This document shows positions 9,153-20,619 of a DNA stretch of 64,000 bases, piece after piece (positions within the stretch are counted from its first letter, which is position 1; each line of letters begins with the position of its first letter). Source of the DNA: Candidatus Marithrix sp. Canyon 246. Its GTDB lineage: Bacteria; Pseudomonadota; Gammaproteobacteria; Beggiatoales; Beggiatoaceae. The notes under the pieces were generated by a model. It did not search any database. It saw only the letters and a list, made by a program, of their open reading frames with translations, and was not told the origin of the DNA. The stretch is from positions 62,001-126,000 of the forward strand of contig NZ_MCBX01000004.1 of NCBI RefSeq assembly GCF_001723685.1. Reading direction: 5' to 3'. The translations under genes and the position numbers were made by a program.

Positions 9153-10159
9153 TATGATGCCTCCTTCTGCCAAGTTTGAGCAACATGTTGCAGCCAATTG
9201 GTTGCTAAACTAGCTTGTCCAATAATTAGTAGAGCTAAAATTAGCATATTTAATACATTATCAAATGGCAACAATTGATATGCTAAGCTTGTAAGGACTA
9301 TCAATAATCCTAATAGGCAAACTGCTAATAATAATAAATCCTGCCGCTGGTAACGGTAATACCATAAAGCTAAAGCGGTAGTTGCTACATATAAGCCGAC
9401 TACCAACATTAATAATAAATCGTTTTGCCAGTACTTACTTACAATTGCATATAAGGTGGGTATTATCAGGACAATTAAAACAATGCTGAAGATAATTACG
9501 CCTAACCAGTGTCCACGCAACCAAGATATGTTGCGTAATTGAATATTTTCCCAAACTAGCATTGCGGTTCCGTTGACTATAAATAGCAATAAAAACAATT
9601 GACTACATATTCCGTCGCAAGACTGATTAATTACTTGTTTATAGTAGAGAATGAGACTTAGATTGAGTAGCACTAGCAATAATAACCATAGAGGCGCAAA
9701 GCGACCAAGCAATACCCAAGGGATAATCAAAATAGCCCAAGTCATAAATAAGCTAAAAGCATCTGCACCAGTTTGATAGGCTTGACCATAAACAGCTAAT
9801 AATGCGCCCAATAATACGGTTGTTGCTAGTAAAGCAACTTTAGCTTCGAGCAGTTCAATTCCTCGCCAACTAGCAAAAATAGCTAGTATCAATATACTCG
9901 TTTGAAGTAATCCGAATTTGCTAAAATAACTCAAATCTGCCCAATTATAGGCGAAGAAAAAAATTATCCCTACTACTACTAAAATAGTACCTAGCAGTAA
10001 TAAAAGATTGTCAATAATTTTTCGCCATGCTTTAGCATCGGGAATAATTTTAATTTTACGTAAACTATATTCAAGTGCATAGCTGGTTAATTGATTTGCT
10101 CGCGCTAAGCTGTAAAGATGATTCGAGCTAATCGGAATTTCTAGTGGATTTTTTTGCAT
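9152..10159 (-). CDS. DUF2157 membrane protein
   Basis: 335 residues. An N-terminal soluble stretch (about 45 residues) is followed by paired transmembrane helices; the segment LGTILVVVGIIFFFAYNWADLS is typical of DUF2157. First gene of the three-gene operon with DUF4401 and GDYXXLXY proteins; its TAA overlaps the next ATG by one base. These families co-occur widely but have no demonstrated reaction. The operon is bracketed by the intact DUF6079 gene on one side and a dead fragment of that gene on the other. Confidence 0.82.
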   Translation of the reverse strand: MQKNPLEIPISSNHLYSLARANQLTSYALEYSLRKIKIIPDAKAWRKIIDNLLLLLGTILVVVGIIFFFAYNWADLSYFSKFGLLQTSILILAIFASWRGIELLEAKVALLATTVLLGALLAVYGQAYQTGADAFSLFMTWAILIIPWVLLGRFAPLWLLLLVLLNLSLILYYKQVINQSCDGICSQLFLLLFIVNGTAMLVWENIQLRNISWLRGHWLGVIIFSIVLIVLIIPTLYAIVSKYWQNDLLLMLVVGLYVATTALALWYYRYQRQDLLLLAVCLLGLLIVLTSLAYQLLPFDNVLNMLILALLIIGQASLATNWLQHVAQTWQKEAS

Positions 10160-10209
10160 AAGATTGTTTGCTTTTGGATTCTAATTATCAAAGATATCTA
10201 TTATACCTC

Positions 10210-10393
10210 AAAAATTGCCCAGCAATAGTTTTAGTTGCCTTTTTACATCATTCACAAAAACTAACTTTACTAGGCGTATAATTTGCATGAAAATAACATA
10301 ACTTGCTACTAATTGCTTGACTTGATTGGCGGCTTGTAACTGAATGACTGATTCTATGGAATTGAATTGGAATAAGTTCTTGTATTGTATTTT
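10210..10393 (-). pseudogene. Decayed 5' fragment of a DUF6079 ATPase gene
   Basis: The plus-strand text from about 10213 (TTGCCCAGCAATAG) through AACATAACTTGCTACTAA to TTGAATTGGAATAAG closely follows 7063-7366, the start region of the DUF6079 ATPase gene. About 120 bases are missing from the middle, which removes the Walker A segment. The equivalent of the start codon (CAT at 7364-7366) is TAT at 10388-10390. It is therefore a non-functional paralogous remnant, left by duplication or by loss of a second copy. Confidence 0.8.
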
Positions 10394-10582
10394 TCAGTTT
10401 TTGATATATTCAATACAATTTATATTGAGAAACTATAGAAGGTACTTAAAAATGATTATTAAAGTGATGTATTTATTTGATTCAAAAATTTGTAAATCAA
10501 AATAACGGGGCTAAGCGACGTTAAATTGCCTATTATCACCGATCCTACAAGGCTCCCTAATAAGGCAAATCAGTAAGTAAGA
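10394..10582. other. Intergenic stretch with nothing recognised
   Basis: Remainder of a 423-base gene-free gap. AT-rich up to about 10500, then a less AT-rich patch (AACGGGGCTAAGCGACG around 10502-10520) with no open frame, RNA gene or clear hairpin that I can identify. Confidence 0.5.
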
Positions 10583-10873
10583 TTACCCCTTAATCATCAG
10601 ATATATTGAATAGATAGGAATTACAGACAGACTAAATAAAAGGAATAAAAGTGTCCATGTGCCGGGTAGCTCAGAATTATTAAATGCTTCTAAAACTATG
10701 TATAAGAATGCAAAAATATTTACAACAAAAATGAACAAGCCTTTTCCACGACGACTTTTTCTCTTTTTGATTGTTTCTTGCTTAGGAGCTTCAGTTTGAT
10801 TTGTTAAATAGTGTCGTAACCATATGCCAGCCAGAGTGAAAAAACCAGCTATAAGGGCTGCCAAGATTTCCAT
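10583..10873 (-). CDS. Small three-helix membrane protein
   Basis: 96 residues, not assigned to a named family. The N-terminal helix (LAALIAGFFTLAGIWLRHYL) is followed by a very basic loop (IKKRKSRRGKG), then two further hydrophobic helices. A purine-rich AAAGGTG lies just upstream of the ATG at 10873. Flanked by intergenic DNA on both sides, so it looks monocistronic. It is probably real because of the coherent topology and leader, but no function can be inferred. Confidence 0.55.
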   Translation of the reverse strand: MEILAALIAGFFTLAGIWLRHYLTNQTEAPKQETIKKRKSRRGKGLFIFVVNIFAFLYIVLEAFNNSELPGTWTLLFLLFSLSVIPIYSIYLMIKG

Positions 10874-11045
10874 GTTTCACCTTTTTTAGATAAATAAATT
10901 TTATGTGTACTATTCTTAATAGTAACATAGTTGATTTATTTATTCAATAGACTAAAGAAAGTGAACAAAACATCCTCATAACTTTTCTGCAAGATCGTTG
11001 GCTACGCGAAACCAATGTCATCAATCATCGGCTTGCCTGAATATA

Positions 11046-11771
11046 CTAAAACGAAAATATTTTCTCTGCTGTGAGAAAATCATCCTTTGTATCAATTTCT
11101 ATCCATTTAAACCCTGAAATATCTAAAGCATAAAAAGCTAGGTTTTTTTCAATTAATCTTTCATAGGCAGCTTCATAATATTCTTGATGATTTTGTTCAT
11201 CTTGCATCATTATTTGTAATTCTGTAAACAATAACTTTGCTGTTTCACTATCAATTTTTTCAATTCCTATTGATTCACCAATCGCATCTTTAGGGTTCAC
11301 GCTTTTACTGGCTTTAAGTACCCGGTTTTTATCATCAATAATTACCTTAATTTCTTCAGCATCAAGATTAATATCTTTGTCAAAGCATAAACAATTTGCA
11401 TATTCGGATTCAATCAGCTTTTTAAGTATTTGTTTATCAAATACCACATCCGCATCAAACTTTACAAAACCTGAACTACCGATCAAATCCTTGGTTAACA
11501 TTAAAGAAAAACCAGTATTTGTCTCAGCGTATTTATCATTTATAACAAAATGGGCATTTAAATCTGGAAATTTGCTTTTAACATGATCTTTTATCTGCTC
11601 TTCTAAATATCCAAGAACAAAAATAATTTCATTGATTCCACAATCCTGAATATGAGATATCATCATCTCCAGAATAGTCTTGCCTCCAACTTTTAACAGA
11701 CTTTTTGGACAATTATTTGTTAATGGTCTAATTCTGGAACCAACTCCAGCGGCTAATATTATTGCTTTCAT
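11046..11771 (-). CDS. NTP transferase, probable phosphonate/choline-type cytidylyltransferase (PntC/LicC-like)
   Basis: 241-residue sugar-phosphate-type nucleotidyltransferase. The N-terminal loop MKAIILAAGVGSRIRPLT and the PKSLLKVGGKTILE lysine motif bind the nucleotide; FVKFDADVVF gives the metal-binding aspartates. The short length and gene context favour a LicC/PntC-like enzyme that activates a small head group with CTP (2-aminoethylphosphonate or phosphocholine-like) over a nucleotide-sugar synthase. One base separates it from the CDP-alcohol phosphatidyltransferase upstream, and a transaminase starts that operon. The nucleotidyltransferase fold is certain; the substrate is inferred from context. 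Confidence 0.75.
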   Translation of the reverse strand: MKAIILAAGVGSRIRPLTNNCPKSLLKVGGKTILEMMISHIQDCGINEIIFVLGYLEEQIKDHVKSKFPDLNAHFVINDKYAETNTGFSLMLTKDLIGSSGFVKFDADVVFDKQILKKLIESEYANCLCFDKDINLDAEEIKVIIDDKNRVLKASKSVNPKDAIGESIGIEKIDSETAKLLFTELQIMMQDEQNHQEYYEAAYERLIEKNLAFYALDISGFKWIEIDTKDDFLTAEKIFSF

Positions 11772-11772
11772 T

Positions 11773-12570
11773 TTATTTTCTCATTGGATCAAGAAGTTTT
11801 TCTTTTGCCTTGTGAGTCTGATATCCTCGTTCAAATAATCTCCAACAAGCTATTAAAACCTGACTAACAGCTAAAATCCACAACACCAAGATCATTTGAT
11901 TAAATATTGCTCCTATGCTGGTAAAAATCACAAATTCCGCTTCATCAACCCAAAATATACTCCGATTTTTGAGCCAAAATAATTTGATTTTGCCTAAAAA
12001 GCTGGTTGAAAGTTTTTCGTATTCTCTTTGCTTGATTATATATAATTCTTGTTTTCTTTCTTTTGCTTTAACTAAATATTGAGAATCTTGATTAAATTGA
12101 CTAAAAATTGTCTCAAGTTTAATGTAATATCTTAAATTAAAGAAAAAACAAGCGGTAAAACCAAGGAAGATATAGATAACATTATTAGTTGTAATATAAG
12201 CACTATAGGCAAGACAAATTGTAATTATATATATTTTTAAGACATCAACCACTTTATCAAGATAATTACCAATATCAGAAGATAATTTTTTAGTTCGTGC
12301 TAACTGCCCATCAAGGCAATCTCCTATATAGGCTATAGGCAAAAGAATTGCTGTATAAAATAGGTGATATGGAACATCAATAAAGATAAATAAACAACCC
12401 AATACATACAAGAAAAAAGAAAACAAAGTAACCCTATTTGGTGTAATCCACTCAAATCTTGAAACGAATGGCAAAATCATATTTGCTATTTTGGGCATAA
12501 ATAAATCTGCCCAATTACTAAAGTAAGGTGGTTCAATAATTATTTTTGCTGTAGGTTTTGTATCACTCAT
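11773..12570 (-). CDS. CDP-alcohol phosphatidyltransferase family membrane enzyme
   Basis: About 265 residues with several membrane helices. It holds the full CDP-alcohol phosphatidyltransferase motif DG-x2-AR-x8-G-x3-D-x3-D (DGQLARTKK followed by GNYLDKVVD). This class moves a phospho-alcohol from a CDP carrier to another alcohol, giving phospholipids or phosphonolipids. I prefer the ATG at 12570, which has GGAAG upstream; an in-frame ATG at 12597 overlaps the transaminase gene more. Between a cytidylyltransferase and an AEP-type transaminase it most likely attaches a CMP-activated phosphonate head group, but this is context-based. Confidence 0.82.
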   Translation of the reverse strand: MSDTKPTAKIIIEPPYFSNWADLFMPKIANMILPFVSRFEWITPNRVTLFSFFLYVLGCLFIFIDVPYHLFYTAILLPIAYIGDCLDGQLARTKKLSSDIGNYLDKVVDVLKIYIITICLAYSAYITTNNVIYIFLGFTACFFFNLRYYIKLETIFSQFNQDSQYLVKAKERKQELYIIKQREYEKLSTSFLGKIKLFWLKNRSIFWVDEAEFVIFTSIGAIFNQMILVLWILAVSQVLIACWRLFERGYQTHKAKEKLLDPMRK

Positions 12571-12584
12571 TATATGACTTCCAT

Positions 12585-13748
12585 TTAGTTTTGGCAATCC
12601 ATTAACTGGCTATTTAAATTCTCTTTTTTGATTGAAACAATTGTTTTTGTTTCCGTATGATTGAAACTCTGCAAAACTTCTCGCTGGGTATCTAAAAAAA
12701 ACTGGATGTCATCAAAAGATAACTCACCAATATTACCTACCTGAAACACTCGGTTTTTAAAACAACCTTTTCCTTCATAGATAATAATAGATTTATTACG
12801 TAACTTTTGACGGAAAATATTCACATTAATGTGAGAAGGTATATAAACAGTGGTTAAGACTGAACACATTTTTGTCTGATCAATCACAAATTTAAGACCT
12901 AAATTCAACATACCTTGTCTTAAAATATTTGCTTTACGTCTAATGTTAGCATAGCGATTAGAAACCCCTTCATTTAGGATATTGATCAATGCTTGTTCCA
13001 GAGCAAAAAACAGGTGAATCGCAGGTGTATTTGGTGTCTGTGAAAGAGTTTTGATAAACTCATAAAATTTGTATAAATTCAGATAAGTGGTTTTAATTGG
13101 AAGATTTTTTAATTTTTCAAATTCTTCTGTTTTTCCGACCACGAAAGATAATCCTGAATAAGAACCAATAGCTTTTGAACTCGAACTTGAACAAAATGCG
13201 ATGTTACATTTTTCCATATCAATAACTTCTGCGCCAGCACTACTCACACAGTCCACAATAAACATAGCACCATTTGCTTTTGCTAATGCGCCAATTTTTT
13301 CCAAAGGATTCAACATTCCCGAACTGGTCTCATGATGAACCATAGCCACGATGTCAATTTGATGTTTTTGAAGATAAGCTTCTATTTTTTCCAAATCCAA
13401 GCTTTCTGCCCAAGCAAATTCCAGCAGAAAGGTATTTTTATTATGAATCTTAGAAATGTTGAATAGCCGCTCGCCAAACTCACCATTGGATAAAATCAGA
13501 ATATTTTTATTCCCAACCACTGAAGAAAGTATCGATTCATTCGCTGCCGTCCCCGAACCGGTAATGACTACAGCCCGATAATAGGCAATGGTCTTGATTT
13601 CAAATAGTTTCAGTAGTTTATTTTCAATACTTTGTAATAAACAGTCAAAATCTGTCTCTCTATGACAAATATCCTCTTTACAAATGGCCATTTGCACGTT
13701 TTTTGCTACATTTACTGGTCCCGGTGTAAATAGTAAATATTTTTCCAT
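12585..13748 (-). CDS. PLP transaminase, 2-aminoethylphosphonate:pyruvate type
   Basis: 387-residue class V aminotransferase. The N-terminus EKYLLFTPGPVNVAKNVQMA, the HRETDF motif, TGSGTAANE and VDCVSSAGAE, and the PLP-lysine region CSSSSSKAIGSYSG match 2-aminoethylphosphonate-pyruvate aminotransferases (PhnW and biosynthetic AEPT). In a biosynthetic setting it aminates phosphonoacetaldehyde to 2-aminoethylphosphonate. The ATG at 13748 is preceded by AGGAG. First gene of the operon with a cytidylyltransferase and a CDP-alcohol phosphatidyltransferase. PEP mutase and phosphonopyruvate decarboxylase, needed to form the C-P bond, are not in the window. Confidence 0.78.
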   Translation of the reverse strand: MEKYLLFTPGPVNVAKNVQMAICKEDICHRETDFDCLLQSIENKLLKLFEIKTIAYYRAVVITGSGTAANESILSSVVGNKNILILSNGEFGERLFNISKIHNKNTFLLEFAWAESLDLEKIEAYLQKHQIDIVAMVHHETSSGMLNPLEKIGALAKANGAMFIVDCVSSAGAEVIDMEKCNIAFCSSSSSKAIGSYSGLSFVVGKTEEFEKLKNLPIKTTYLNLYKFYEFIKTLSQTPNTPAIHLFFALEQALINILNEGVSNRYANIRRKANILRQGMLNLGLKFVIDQTKMCSVLTTVYIPSHINVNIFRQKLRNKSIIIYEGKGCFKNRVFQVGNIGELSFDDIQFFLDTQREVLQSFNHTETKTIVSIKKENLNSQLMDCQN

Positions 13749-13882
13749 ATATAAACTCCTACTAAAAAAAATTAACCTTCCTATGAGTTGGGGTGATATT
13801 TTCAATATAACAAGGTGTAAAAATATAGTTGAATTGCTAAGCTGTAGCGTTTTATGCTATATTTGATTGTTTTGAGAATTTA

Positions 13883-17041
<3,159 letters not shown>

Positions 17042-17046
<5 letters not shown>

Positions 17047-17070
17047 CAGGTTGTAAAAACCTGTCAGGTT
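17042..17070. terminator. CTGACAGG-type palindromic repeat, convergent terminator
   Basis: Arms CTGACAGGTT and AACCTGTCAG flank a short A-rich loop, between the small gene after pyrG and the 3' end of sanA. It is the same element as at 24780-24812 and 40631-40661. Its position between converging genes suggests a bidirectional terminator. Confidence 0.75.
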
Positions 17071-17075
17071 TATGA

Positions 17076-17738
17076 TTAATGATCAGGTATTTCAACCTTT
17101 TCACCTAAAAATTTAGGTTTGGTTTTTAAAATATATAAATCTAAAACCGCTTTAAAACGAGCGAAATATTCACGCAATACTACTTTTTTACCAGCACTAA
17201 ATGAAAGGTCTCTAGCATTAAAACCAATCGCTTTAATTCCATAATAATCACTTATAAATATTGCTCTTTTATTATGAAAAGCTTGAGATACAATAATTAT
17301 ATTATCTTGTGAGAAAATTTCCTTACAACGCACAACGGAATCCAAGGTACGAAAACCGGCATAATCTAAGCTTATTGCCTCTTTAGGAATCCCTTGTGCC
17401 ATCAAAGATTTTTGCATATCTACAGGTTCGTTGTGGTAAATAGTACGATTATCACCACTAGCTATGATATGTTTAATTTTGCCAGCTTTATACAGTTTCA
17501 CTACTGCATCAATACGATACTTAAAATAACGATTAATACGACGATAGCGTAAACGTTTACTTGTACCTAAAACTAAAGCCACACGTTTAGCAGGAATAGC
17601 ATTAACATCAGAATAAAGGCGATCTTTAGTTTGATATTCTATCCATAAGTTACTAGCAAGAATAATCATTGTTAATAGTATTAATAATAATAATAGCCAT
17701 TTGATTACTGAAAATATTTTTTTAATCAGGAGGTTCAT
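17076..17738 (-). CDS. sanA: SanA/YdcF-family DUF218 envelope protein
   Basis: 220 residues. One N-terminal membrane anchor (WLLLLLILLTMIILASNLW) is followed by a DUF218 domain: VALVLGTSKRLRYRRINRYF, IDAVVKLYKAGKIKHIIASG, and a SQAFHNKRAIFIS motif. Length and N-terminal layout match SanA (vancomycin high-temperature exclusion protein) rather than the longer ElyC. SanA influences envelope barrier function; its reaction is unknown. Ends next to the palindromic terminator at 17042-17070. Confidence 0.82.
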   Translation of the reverse strand: MNLLIKKIFSVIKWLLLLLILLTMIILASNLWIEYQTKDRLYSDVNAIPAKRVALVLGTSKRLRYRRINRYFKYRIDAVVKLYKAGKIKHIIASGDNRTIYHNEPVDMQKSLMAQGIPKEAISLDYAGFRTLDSVVRCKEIFSQDNIIIVSQAFHNKRAIFISDYYGIKAIGFNARDLSFSAGKKVVLREYFARFKAVLDLYILKTKPKFLGEKVEIPDH

Positions 17739-17762
17739 AACTAGAATTATAACGAAAAAAAA

Positions 17763-19898
17763 TTATTTTTCTAGCATTTCTTGTGCTAAAAAACGTAAAC
17801 CATTAATATCAAAGCCTTTTGCTAAATCGGTAATTTTCTTAGCCATTGGAGTCAGTTCTGAATCTAGTTGTTTAGCAAAATTTATAATCCCTTTTATATT
17901 ACCAGATTTAGCTAAAGCGGTTAAAGTTGTGGCTTGTTCAGTTGACAACATTACTAGTGGCTGTTCTTCTGTAACTTCTATATTATTCTCTTGCAAGGTT
18001 TCATAAATCCATTCTACATTTAAAAATCGCTTTAGAACATCTAATAATTCCGATTCACGAATTGGCTTATCTAAAAATTCATTACAACCAACATCTAAAC
18101 TTAATTGATGATGTTCTTCAAATACACTAGCAGAAGCTGCAATAATGGGAATGTCTTTCAATGCAGTTATCTTTCTAATTTCACGAGTTGCATCAAAACC
18201 ATCCATTTCTGGCATTACTAAATCCATTAAGATTAAATCAGGTTGATGTTCAGCAGCTAATTTAACTCCCTCAATACCATCAACGGCAGTAATAATCTTG
18301 AAACTTAATGGTTCTAACAAATTTTGAAGTATCGCACGATTTTCCCAATTATCATCAACTACTAAAATTTGTAATGGAGTTTCAGAATTTTTATATCCAA
18401 TTACCTGTGGTATATTAATTGACTTTGGTTCTTCAACCATAGTTGATATAATTGGTAACTCCAATTCTACCCAAAAAGTAGAACCTTGCCCTAATATACT
18501 ATCAACATGTAATTTTCCACCCATCCTATCTATCAATTTTTTAGTAATAGATAAACCTAAACCAGTACCTTGCTCTTTAGAGTTTTTATCACCAGCCTGT
18601 TGAAATGGTAAAAAAATATTTTTTAATTCTTCTTTAGCGATTCCAATCCCTGAATCTATAATTTTAAATATAAATTTATTGTCATAAAATTCAACGCTAA
18701 AACTAACTTGCCCTTGTTTAGTAAATTTAATTGCATTACCTAAAAGGTTAATAACAATTTGTCGTAAACGTTTTTCATCCCCACTAACACCAATAGGAAG
18801 ATTGTCAGAGAATTTGTAAATAAATTCAATATCCTTTTGCTGTGCCCGCATTTTGAATAATTCAGCTAAACTATTTAAAAAAGGTTTTAAATGAAATTCT
18901 GCGGGGAAAATTTCCAATTTACCTGCCTCAATTTTAGATAAATCTAAAATATCACTAATCAGTGTTAATAAATAATCCCCGCTGCGTTGAATAATGGATA
19001 TACCGGTTTTTTGCTGTTCATTTAATGTTCTATCTTTAATTAAAATTTGTGCATAACCTAAAATACCATTTAAAGGGGTACGAAGTTCATGACTCATATT
19101 AGCCAAAAAAGCACTCTTTGCCTGATTAGCAGCCATAGCTTGATCACGCGCTTTTGCTAACTCTGTTTCATGATTTTTAATTTGAGCTAACATATCATTA
19201 AAGCTATCTACTAATTTACCTAACTCATCATTATTAATTTTTTTCGCAGATAAAGAATAATCTTTAAATTTTGATACTGCTTTCATAGTTGCTAACAAAC
19301 TATCAATTGGAGCAGTAAGCACTGTTTGAAATTTAAAAGCTAAGATTAGAGCTAATAATAATGATAAAATTATAATGATAGTAATAATACTTCCAGCCCA
19401 AAATAGATGTTGATAAAAAGCTTCTAAATCTGATCTAATATATACAGTACCTACAAATTTTTGTTTGTTTGTATAAATTTTTCTAAAAATATCAACATAG
19501 TCTTGACTAAAATTAAAAATATAGTTATTTTTTATTGTCTGACGTTCTGTCAGAATTGGAACATTAGGTAATGACGTTTTATCGACATCTTGTTTAAAGT
19601 AAGTGACGAATAACTGATGTTTTTTATTGAATATTTTTGCAAACACAATATGCTTATTTGCTTTTAATGCTTGCATATTTTCTTCTACCGCAAAATTATC
19701 CTTAAACAGTAATCCCGCAGTGCTATTGATCCCTACTAATTCAGCAAGTACAAATACATCAGTCACCATATTACGACGAAAAGTCAATGTATCATTAGTA
19801 ACAAAAGCTACTGAGGCTAAGAATAACACTATTCCACTAGTTAATAGAATTATTACTCTAAGTTTATTTTTAAGTGAACTATTATCAAAAATCCGCAT
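17763..19898 (-). CDS. Membrane hybrid histidine kinase with receiver domain
   Basis: 711 residues. TM1 about 13-33, a periplasmic CHASE8-like sensor segment (FRRNMVTDVFVLAELVGINS), TM2 about 166-188, HAMP, then HisKA with NMSHELRTPLNGILGY, HATPase (TGLGLSITKKLIDRMGG) and a receiver domain (VVDDNWENRAILQ, phospho-acceptor in LILMDLVMPEMDG). The roughly 80-residue tail is helical and may be a degenerate phosphotransfer module. Encoded back to back with yfiR and two TonB receptors. This grouping recurs in proteobacteria and suggests the kinase senses the state of the receptor system, though the ligand is unknown. Confidence 0.88.
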   Translation of the reverse strand: MRIFDNSSLKNKLRVIILLTSGIVLFLASVAFVTNDTLTFRRNMVTDVFVLAELVGINSTAGLLFKDNFAVEENMQALKANKHIVFAKIFNKKHQLFVTYFKQDVDKTSLPNVPILTERQTIKNNYIFNFSQDYVDIFRKIYTNKQKFVGTVYIRSDLEAFYQHLFWAGSIITIIIILSLLLALILAFKFQTVLTAPIDSLLATMKAVSKFKDYSLSAKKINNDELGKLVDSFNDMLAQIKNHETELAKARDQAMAANQAKSAFLANMSHELRTPLNGILGYAQILIKDRTLNEQQKTGISIIQRSGDYLLTLISDILDLSKIEAGKLEIFPAEFHLKPFLNSLAELFKMRAQQKDIEFIYKFSDNLPIGVSGDEKRLRQIVINLLGNAIKFTKQGQVSFSVEFYDNKFIFKIIDSGIGIAKEELKNIFLPFQQAGDKNSKEQGTGLGLSITKKLIDRMGGKLHVDSILGQGSTFWVELELPIISTMVEEPKSINIPQVIGYKNSETPLQILVVDDNWENRAILQNLLEPLSFKIITAVDGIEGVKLAAEHQPDLILMDLVMPEMDGFDATREIRKITALKDIPIIAASASVFEEHHQLSLDVGCNEFLDKPIRESELLDVLKRFLNVEWIYETLQENNIEVTEEQPLVMLSTEQATTLTALAKSGNIKGIINFAKQLDSELTPMAKKITDLAKGFDINGLRFLAQEMLEK

Positions 19899-20043
19899 TT
19901 GTATTTATTTATTATTAATCCCAATGAAATATTAATTCTTCAGTTATCGTACCAATTATAATTTTAAAATGGTATTCAATGTGCTAGTTAGATAATATGG
20001 CAAATGAAACATAACCTCACATTAACGAACTAAATATATAGAC

Positions 20044-20619
20044 ATGATCTACCATTTCATTTCATTTAAAGCTTTTCTACGATTAGCTATAACTGTCATT
20101 TTATTAACATTTCTAGTAAATACTAGTTACGCAAGACCAAATATTGCTTATGAATATCAACTTAAAGCAGTGTTTTTATATAACTTTGTGTATTTTGTTA
20201 GATGGCCACCTATTGCTTTTAGCAAAAAATATGCTAACTTTAATATTTGCGTTTTAGGCAAAGATCCTTTTGAGAAGGAACTGGATATGGCTGTAGAAAA
20301 TGAAACAGTTGACAGACGTATTGTAAAAATTATACGTTTAAAAAATATTACCCATGCTAGTAGCTGTCAAATTTTATTTGTTAGCAAATCAGAACGAAAC
20401 AATTTAAGGAAAATCTATGCTTATTTACAAAGATATCCAATTTTAACTGTAAGTGATATAAAAAATTTTGCTATAAAGGGCGGAATGGTTGAATTTTACA
20501 ATGTAGGTAGGCGAGTGCGTTTTTATATTGCACCTAATAATGCCAAAGCGGTTGGATTAAAAATTAGTGCTAATTTATTATATATTGCGAAACTTGTAGG
20601 TTATGAAAAAAATTACTAG
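20044..20619 (+). CDS. yfiR: YfiR-family periplasmic protein (DUF4154)
   Basis: 191 residues. The signal peptide ends around NTSYARP; the mature start EYQLKAVFLYNFVYFVRWP is the YfiR/DUF4154 hallmark, followed by FNICVLGKDPF, SCQILFVSKSE and the C-terminal block GGMVEFYNVGRRVRFYI. In Pseudomonas YfiR restrains a diguanylate cyclase from the periplasm. The YfiR proteins encoded with TonB receptors and hybrid kinases, as here, are a separate and less understood group. Its end overlaps the first receptor by 17 bases, so the two are co-translated. Confidence 0.85.
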   Translation: MIYHFISFKAFLRLAITVILLTFLVNTSYARPNIAYEYQLKAVFLYNFVYFVRWPPIAFSKKYANFNICVLGKDPFEKELDMAVENETVDRRIVKIIRLKNITHASSCQILFVSKSERNNLRKIYAYLQRYPILTVSDIKNFAIKGGMVEFYNVGRRVRFYIAPNNAKAVGLKISANLLYIAKLVGYEKNY

